64,000 bases of DNA from positions 930,001 to 994,000 of the forward strand of contig JADJTQ010000002.1 in the NCBI GenBank assembly GCA_016711125.1. Direction: 5' to 3'. Position numbers and translations under genes: made by a program. Of the stretch, positions 59,101 to 64,000 are shown piece after piece (positions within the stretch are counted from its first letter, which is position 1; each line of letters opens with the position of its first letter). The notes beneath the pieces are model-generated. The model had not been told where the DNA came from, did no database searches, and saw nothing but the letters and a program-made list of their open reading frames with translations. The stretch comes from Saprospiraceae bacterium. Lineage in GTDB: Bacteria > Bacteroidota > Bacteroidia > Chitinophagales > Saprospiraceae.

Positions 59101-59471
59101 CATTCGAATTAACGCTTGATGATGTAGTCATTAGTTCAGAAGACATTCCGGGATGGCAGGTAGCTTCCGATGGTGATCTCACGGTCGCAGTGGATGTTAC
59201 CCTGGACGATCATTTGATCGCTGAAGGCACTGCCAGAGAGCTTGTCAACAGAATTCAAAACATCAGGAAGCAGCTTGATTTGAACGTCACTGACCGGATT
59301 GTAATTAGTCTCGAAGATCATGAAATGGTCAAGCCTGCTATTCAGTTTTTTAGTGACTACATTAAAGACGAAGTACTGGCAAAAGACATCAAAATCGAAA
59401 ATAAACCAGGAGGCGAAGAAGTCGAACTATTGGATGGTGTGACCATTCAGATTTCGTTGGCATTAGCTTAG
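56175..59471 (+). CDS. ileS: Isoleucyl-tRNA synthetase, long form (two one-base frameshifts)
   Basis: IleRS charges tRNA-Ile with isoleucine and is essential. The signature of class I synthetases is GIHH at residues 55-58 (HIGH motif) with GKRVLRKGGWDTHGLPIE after it, and KMSKR later. Editing-domain strings such as LAWTTTPWTLPSNTALAV are present. The protein is of the long type (about 1100 residues). One G is missing near 57990 (GAAGAG, where GAAGGAG gives AEGVDQTRGWFFTLHAI) and one A is extra in the run 58664-58667 (three A give SGKEDFESVHL). The changes cancel in length, giving 1098 residues. An essential gene broken twice at base runs points to assembly error, unless a second copy exists. 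Confidence 0.92.
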
Positions 59472-59517
59472 AAGAATGTTGAAAACATGGACTAGATCCT
59501 ATTAAAAAACTAATTTA

Positions 59518-59871
59518 TCAGGGTACCAGACGCATACCTATTATCAATCCCAACAGACAGATCAACACGCTGCCAAAGATATTGGCCAATGCCAAATACC
59601 ATTGACTCTCCTGGATGTATTGATAAGTTTCTGCTGTAAATGTTGAGAAGGTACTGAATCCACCACAAAAGCCAACCATCCAGAAAAGTCGCGTATTACT
59701 GCCGGATTTGGTCAGGAATGCCATTAAAGCACCTAAGACGATGCAACTCAATAAATTAGCTACTGGTGTAGCCCAACTAAAATTGAAAGCTTTGGAAGTC
59801 ATTAACCTGGACATTGAAAAACGGACAAGGCTCCCTAACCCGCCTCCTAGAAAAACTGCTAACCATTCCAT
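59518..59871 (-). CDS. crcB: Fluoride ion exporter CrcB (Fluc)
   Basis: 117 residues with four membrane helices and the family signature GGLGSLVRFSMSRL and FCGGFSTFSTFTAET, the latter lining the fluoride pore. The protein works as a dual-topology dimer. No fluoride riboswitch was noticed upstream. It follows the MraY/WecA-type gene with 11 nt between and is probably in the same operon. Confidence 0.94.
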   Translation of the reverse strand: MEWLAVFLGGGLGSLVRFSMSRLMTSKAFNFSWATPVANLLSCIVLGALMAFLTKSGSNTRLFWMVGFCGGFSTFSTFTAETYQYIQESQWYLALANIFGSVLICLLGLIIGMRLVP

Positions 59872-59882
59872 CGATTAAATCC

Positions 59883-60935
59883 CTATTTTTGTCCTGACCT
59901 ATAACGATTTCGAATATAGATCAATATTGCAGTCAGCGAAAGTGCAGCTGCAATAATTATGATCATAAGTTTAAATGTACCCAGCCTTGTAGCGCAAAAA
60001 ACGGTGTAGATGAAGGCAACATTCGTCACTACCAATACACTCGTGGCCTGCATATGACTCAGTCCACAATCAATCAGAAGGTGATGAATGTGGTTTCGAT
60101 CAGCGGTTAGTGGTGACTTGCCATTGAGTATCCTGGTGATAAAAACCCGCAGTGTGTCAAACAATGGTAATATCAGGATACCGATGGCCACTGCAGGAAC
60201 CGCCTTAAGAGCATAGACAGATTCATCCAGGGTTTTGTGTATCTCAATAAACTGAATGGTTAGTATGGCACAGATCAAGCCTACCAAAAGAGCCCCTGTG
60301 TCACCCATAAATATTTTGGCAGGTGTAAAGTTGTACTTCAGAAATGCAATGGTCGAGCCAGCCAGGGCAAACGCTACCACGGCTAGTTCAACATGGCCAA
60401 TTAAAAAAAACCAAGTTCCCAAAACGAGAGCAATCAGTGTGCTGATACTACCAGACAAGCCATTGATGCCATCAATTAGGTTAAAAGCATTGATGATGAC
60501 CATGATAACAAAAATAGAGAAAGGGATGCTCACAATATCCGGTATGTCGTACACACCCAAAATGCCATAGAGGCTGGTAAGTTTTACATTTGATTTTAAT
60601 ACCAAAATTGCAGCAGCCAATATCTCACCCGCCAATTTTTTCCAGGGCGCCATCGGTAAAATATCATCCTTGGCTCCGACAAGAAAAACAATAATGAAAG
60701 AGCAGAGCAAGTACTGCAGGTCACCAAATACATGAAATGGAGTCCACATGACAATGCTGAAAATGACCCCTGCAAAAATACCAATTCCTCCCAGGGATGG
60801 GGTCGGTGTGGTATGCGCCCTTCGTTCATCAGGGAGGTCGACCAGATTTTTTTTGACGGCGATATTGATAATGGAGGGTATCGCAAAATAGGTCAATGTA
60901 AAAGCCGTTACAAAACTCAAAATGATGTCATACAT
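59883..60935 (-). CDS. Undecaprenyl-phosphate sugar-1-phosphate transferase (MraY/WecA family)
   Basis: A 350-residue protein with about ten membrane helices. Catalytic strings are LVGAKDDILPMAPWKKL (Asp pair), NLIDGINGLSG and FMGDTGALLVG. It puts a sugar phosphate on the lipid carrier to start O-antigen, capsule or teichoic acid-type polymers. The WecA/TagO branch is preferred over MraY because the window lacks mur genes. Upstream is a small lipoprotein-like gene after 6 nt. Confidence 0.88.
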   Translation of the reverse strand: MYDIILSFVTAFTLTYFAIPSIINIAVKKNLVDLPDERRAHTTPTPSLGGIGIFAGVIFSIVMWTPFHVFGDLQYLLCSFIIVFLVGAKDDILPMAPWKKLAGEILAAAILVLKSNVKLTSLYGILGVYDIPDIVSIPFSIFVIMVIINAFNLIDGINGLSGSISTLIALVLGTWFFLIGHVELAVVAFALAGSTIAFLKYNFTPAKIFMGDTGALLVGLICAILTIQFIEIHKTLDESVYALKAVPAVAIGILILPLFDTLRVFITRILNGKSPLTADRNHIHHLLIDCGLSHMQATSVLVVTNVAFIYTVFCATRLGTFKLMIIIIAAALSLTAILIYIRNRYRSGQK

Positions 60936-60941
60936 GCATCG

Positions 60942-61448
60942 TCACTCTTGCAAAATCTCCTTTAGTTTATTAGTCCAGTCTTCAACATCTTTACCAATAT
61001 CTTTCACCAGGTCCTCAATTTCTCCCATGTTTTTATTGACAAAGTCTTCCAGATCTCTCCCTGTTGCGTCCAGTACATCTTCTATGTTTTGTTCGATTTT
61101 TTCCGAAATTCCATCTTTCCTAGATAATTGATTAAGCATCCCTTCACCATATCGAGTCGCGTAATATTTTAAAGTCTTCATCCAAAATCGACGCCGCTCC
61201 CTGGTTGAAAGATCAGCTTCATAATAGTCATAGCATTCCTCTACATATTGCTTAAACTGGATGTCATATTTTTTCCACTTTTCATCGGAAACCTCAAGGT
61301 CAAGGCGATCGACGCGGTCAATAAACGCATCATATTTTGTCAAGAAAGCAGATTTATTTGCTCCACACTGCAACACTTGACAGGAGGATATAATACCACA
61401 AGCAAAGAAAGTGATTGCGATTAATTGTGGGATTTTCATAACGCTCAA
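60942..61448 (-). CDS. Exported helical protein, DUF6565-like
   Basis: A 168-residue protein with a signal peptide and a Cys near residue 23 (IISSC), perhaps a lipobox. The rest is helical: KYDAFIDRVDRLDLEVSD and the end with repeats of EDLVKDIGKDVEDW. Resembles DUF6565. Probably anchored in the envelope. First gene of the likely operon with the transferase and crcB. Confidence 0.6.
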   Translation of the reverse strand: MSVMKIPQLIAITFFACGIISSCQVLQCGANKSAFLTKYDAFIDRVDRLDLEVSDEKWKKYDIQFKQYVEECYDYYEADLSTRERRRFWMKTLKYYATRYGEGMLNQLSRKDGISEKIEQNIEDVLDATGRDLEDFVNKNMGEIEDLVKDIGKDVEDWTNKLKEILQE

Positions 61449-61606
61449 AGTTAAGATTTAAAATCATCAAAAGTCACCAACGATTCTATTTTGGAATTCG
61501 TATTTCCGAAATGAATTAATGGTCAGCGGCCGTTGACAACTTTCCTCCACCAATCATCCCAAAAATTCGAAATTCGATATGCAGATGAAGTCTTGATCGA
61601 TTATGG

Positions 61607-62455
61607 CTAAAATGTCAAAATTTCATTGTCGATCAAACGTACATCGCCAAGCCAGGCTGCAACACAAGCAAGAATTTTTTGATGATCAGCCCATTCGAAG
61701 ACCGTCTGCAATGTAAACCCGTCAACGATGGCAAAGTATTCGATCGTAAATCCATGATCAGTAATCAGAGATGAACAAATATCCCTGACTTGATCAGGAG
61801 TATGACTTGACATCAATAATTTGGCTTTTTGAAGTGTCAGGTACAAAATATTAGCGGTGAGTCTTAGCTTGGGATCAATTCGCACATTCCGTGAACTTAG
61901 TGCCAGACCATCATGATCTCTCAAAGTAGGGTGGGTGACTAGCTTTGTTGGTATCTGAAACTGTTGAATAATGGCTCCTATGATTGCCTGCTGCTGGTAG
62001 TCCTTCTGACCCATGATGAGATAATCTGGCTGAACAATATCGAGCAATCGCTTCACTACAGTGATGACTCCCTCAAAGTGACCAGGACGAGTTGGACCTT
62101 CCATTACTTCCGTCAGGTAAAAGAGATTTGCTCTTACAGTCAAATCTACTCCCGGGGGGTATATTTCATCATCAGTGGGTAAGAAAAGGACCTGTACCTC
62201 GACCGAGGTGAGCAAATGAATATCCTCCCTAAGGGGGCGGGGATATTTTTCCAAGTCTTTAGGTTCATTAAATTGGGTGGGATTTACAAAAATGCTACAT
62301 ACCACCAAGTCAGCCAATTGACCTGCATGTTTCATCAAAGTCAAATGTCCCTGATGCAGAGCCCCCAGGGTTGGCACGAAAGCAATGGTTCTACCCTTTC
62401 TTCTTTCTTTGGTCAGAAAAGTTTGAATCTGGTTGACAGTGGTAAAGACATGCAT
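61607..62455 (-). CDS. panC: Pantoate-beta-alanine ligase
   Basis: Forms pantothenate from pantoate and beta-alanine with ATP, in coenzyme A synthesis. The 282-residue protein has the nucleotidyl-transfer motif HQGH at residues 34-37, FVNPTQFNEPKDLEKYPR and the site GQKDYQQQAII. The variant HQGH for HxGH is common. Normal length, intact frame. No panB or panD is nearby. Confidence 0.95.
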   Translation of the reverse strand: MHVFTTVNQIQTFLTKERRKGRTIAFVPTLGALHQGHLTLMKHAGQLADLVVCSIFVNPTQFNEPKDLEKYPRPLREDIHLLTSVEVQVLFLPTDDEIYPPGVDLTVRANLFYLTEVMEGPTRPGHFEGVITVVKRLLDIVQPDYLIMGQKDYQQQAIIGAIIQQFQIPTKLVTHPTLRDHDGLALSSRNVRIDPKLRLTANILYLTLQKAKLLMSSHTPDQVRDICSSLITDHGFTIEYFAIVDGFTLQTVFEWADHQKILACVAAWLGDVRLIDNEILTF

Positions 62456-62484
62456 AAATGAAGCGTTCGATTTAGCGACTAAAT

Positions 62485-63537
62485 TTAGTGACTAAACCAC
62501 CGTTTCAAAACTTTTTCGGCCGTTTTACCCTGAGGCGTGTAGTCTTTGGTGGGGTATCCCTCATGGCCTTGCATTGATGGGTACCATTTCCAAAGGAATC
62601 CTCCCTGCCAATAACTCTCATCGGCAAACACGGTATGTAGTGCATCTATCGCTATCGCCTGGGCCTCTTGATTGACATTCAATTTATCGAGCTTTTTTTC
62701 CAGTTCCCAGGTATTAAAGGTAGTACCATCGACACTTAGATAACCGTACTCCGTAAAGATAATTGGTTTATCAAATTTTTTCTGGCATGTTCTTATGCTT
62801 TCAAGTGGTTCCTTCCAGGCCTTTATCAATTTGGAAAGAGTTGGCTTTTCACGATCTGATAACGGGAAATAAGCATTGATACCAATATAATCTAGTTGAC
62901 CCCAAAAGGGTATTTCTGTAAAATCATCCCAGTTGGCGGCATAAGTGATGAGTCCATGATAGACAGACCTAATTTGTTTAATAAGATTATTCCAGTATTC
63001 CGGTCGTTTCTTGACCGAATTTTTAAACTCCGTGCCAAGACAAAACATCTCGACGTCCAGTGAGTCGGCTAGGGCAGCATAGTACAAGATATAGGAAGAG
63101 TACCCCTGCTCCCAGGATTGCCAATCGGACTCAAGCTCAAAATCGTAGTCACCCGTCCACCAGCCACGGCTCCATACCTGTGGTTTAAGCATGGTTTTCA
63201 ATCCAGCACTTTTGGCTCTTATAATGGTCTCCTTGACACCTTCGGGGCTTTCTCCCCACCATTGGTGATTCGAGCCATATCTGACAATAGGTTGTCCATG
63301 AGGGGTGAATCCATAAGGAACAATGGCAATCCAATTGCAATGAATATCTTTCATGGCTTTCATGGGATCGGATGAAAAAGGCCGGGGAGGGGCCACCATC
63401 GTCAAACCACAAATGGGTTTCTTGGCAATCACGGTTGGTCGCGGATCTTGTAAAAAGCAGGAAAGGCTACCAATCACAATGCAAATAATGGTTGGTATTT
63501 TTGCGTAGAATGACAAAATCGCAAGTGTTTTATGCAA
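62485..63537 (-). CDS. Glycoside hydrolase of the GH113/TIM-barrel type
   Basis: A 350-residue exported protein with hydrophobic N-terminus. The barrel shows FCLGTEFKNSV, with the acid/base Glu position, and PIIFTEYGYLSVDG with the nucleophile Glu. These fit GH113-like enzymes, some of which are mannanases. Substrate not known. It follows the panC gene on the same strand after a 29-nt gap. Confidence 0.75.
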   Translation of the reverse strand: MHKTLAILSFYAKIPTIICIVIGSLSCFLQDPRPTVIAKKPICGLTMVAPPRPFSSDPMKAMKDIHCNWIAIVPYGFTPHGQPIVRYGSNHQWWGESPEGVKETIIRAKSAGLKTMLKPQVWSRGWWTGDYDFELESDWQSWEQGYSSYILYYAALADSLDVEMFCLGTEFKNSVKKRPEYWNNLIKQIRSVYHGLITYAANWDDFTEIPFWGQLDYIGINAYFPLSDREKPTLSKLIKAWKEPLESIRTCQKKFDKPIIFTEYGYLSVDGTTFNTWELEKKLDKLNVNQEAQAIAIDALHTVFADESYWQGGFLWKWYPSMQGHEGYPTKDYTPQGKTAEKVLKRWFSH

Positions 63538-63673
63538 AAGTGTGTATTTTCTATCTTAATTGTTGAAAATTCATTAATAAGTTAGAATTTCTATAGTTCA
63601 AATATAATACTATGGCAATAGAGAGGCCATAGAGGTATGAATTACATAAATAAAAATCAAATTACTTATTGAA

Positions 63674-63705
63674 TTTGTATAGAATAGATACTTATTTTAC
63701 ATTTG
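63674..63705 (+). promoter_or_regulatory. Promoter of the tRNA-like RNA
   Basis: TTTG at 63674-63677, a 20-nt spacer, then TACATTTG at 63698-63705, an exact -7 box, 40 nt before the RNA. One of the best promoters in the window. Confidence 0.65.
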
Positions 63706-63745
63706 CTGATGATTGACTAAAGTTGTTAATCGTTTTGTAATAATT

Positions 63746-63905
63746 GTGAGATGACGAAACCGGTAGACGTGCCCTCTTGTCTCGGGGGTGGGGGTAAGGG
63801 ATAAACATTGCGTAATGCTCCGAGCAATCGGAACCAGGGTTGACCACTTAAAAAGTTTTGCGCATCAGCTAACCTCTTCGTGGAGGTTCGAATCCTTCTC
63901 TCACA
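63746..63905 (+). ncRNA. tRNA-like RNA with a variable region of about 93 nt
   Basis: Both ends form a tRNA fold: GTGAGA (63746-63751) with TCTCAC (63899-63904), D arm ACG-AAACCGGTAGA-CGT of Leu type, an anticodon arm CCCTC-TTGTCTC-GGGGG, and T arm GGAGG-TTCGAAT-CCTTC. The anticodon loop would read GTC with T37, which no standard class II tRNA has. Between 63789 and 63881 lie 93 nt where a Leu tRNA has about 14. The insert has small hairpins (CATT-GCGT-AATG and ACTT-AAA-AAGT). It has its own promoter and terminator. It is either a Leu tRNA broken by an insertion or a distinct tRNA-like RNA. Confidence 0.55.
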
Positions 63906-63921
63906 GCACATAGAGCTTTAT

Positions 63922-63969
63922 GCCTTATCTGAAATTCGCTAAAACGATTTTGGATGAGGCTTTTTTTTT
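63922..63969 (+). terminator. Terminator of the tRNA-like RNA
   Basis: GCCTTATC at 63922-63929 pairs with GATGAGGC at 63953-63960 (one G-U pair), followed by nine T. It lies 17 nt behind the RNA. Confidence 0.7.
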
Positions 63970-64000
63970 GTTAGCGGTGCCTCGCTATCTTAAGTTTCCG

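Noticed and set aside
63726..63911. Minus-strand reading frame of 61 residues over the tRNA-like RNA
   Set aside because: It is antisense to the structured RNA, has no signal or domain, and its composition follows the tRNA-like sequence.

Overview
The window looks like a chromosomal stretch from a Bacteroidota bacterium, most like the Saprospiria or a relative. Evidence seen in the sequence: TAnnTTTG-type -7 promoter boxes with TTG about 17-23 nt upstream, a TonB-dependent receptor paired with a GLPGLI protein, LytTR and OmpR two-component pairs, a DUF4837 lipoprotein, a long-form IleRS, a short-Q-loop CydA, and few Shine-Dalgarno motifs. The species assignment is inference. No integrase, CRISPR array, rRNA or complete phage is visible.

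Layout. 1-562 is the 3' end of a group II intron (maturase C-terminus, domains V and VI). 727-5662 holds a broken TPR/IML2-like gene, a 47-residue membrane protein and a frame-disrupted lipoprotein gene. 6277-12305 is an accessory stretch: tRNA-Met, a broken copy of its 3' end, a HigBA-like pair, cydAB, an AbiEii-type nucleotidyltransferase with its small partner, another short tRNA-Met-like 3' remnant, and a second HigAB pair. 12655-19023 carries a lipoprotein and two two-component systems (LytS/LytT-like; NarL-like plus a TPR histidine kinase). 19002-27747 has a transglutaminase-like protein, the receptor/GLPGLI pair facing a HisKA/OmpR system, and an MscS channel. 28011-39713 has trhO, a TMTC-like membrane TPR protein, a GH3/beta-lactamase-fold fusion, a Lol/FtsX permease, two tandem cyclophilins, a ROK/polyphosphate-glucokinase-like kinase and a large TPR protein. 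40033-50996 has a DMT transporter, an ECF sigma/anti-sigma operon, an acyltransferase, ligA, a VanX-like dipeptidase, a MoxR ATPase, DUF4837, a TPR protein and htpG. 51000-56100 is low in genes: a candidate small RNA, an 874-residue surface/fibre-like protein with 96-nt tandem repeats, and the remains of a relative of it. 56129-63537 holds ileS, crcB, a MraY/WecA-type transferase, panC and a GH113-like hydrolase. The right edge has a self-contained transcription unit for a tRNA-like RNA.

Two points stand out. First, at least eight otherwise well conserved genes, including the essential ileS, are split by single-base indels, nearly all a base lost from a run; in every case adding or removing those bases restores an open frame of whole-codon length. 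This most likely reflects uncorrected homopolymer errors in the assembly, so apparent pseudogenes should be read with care. Second, 63674-63969 has a consensus promoter, a cloverleaf-like RNA with a variable region of about 93 nt, and a terminator. I found no standard tRNA that fits it, and it is the best candidate here for an undescribed element.
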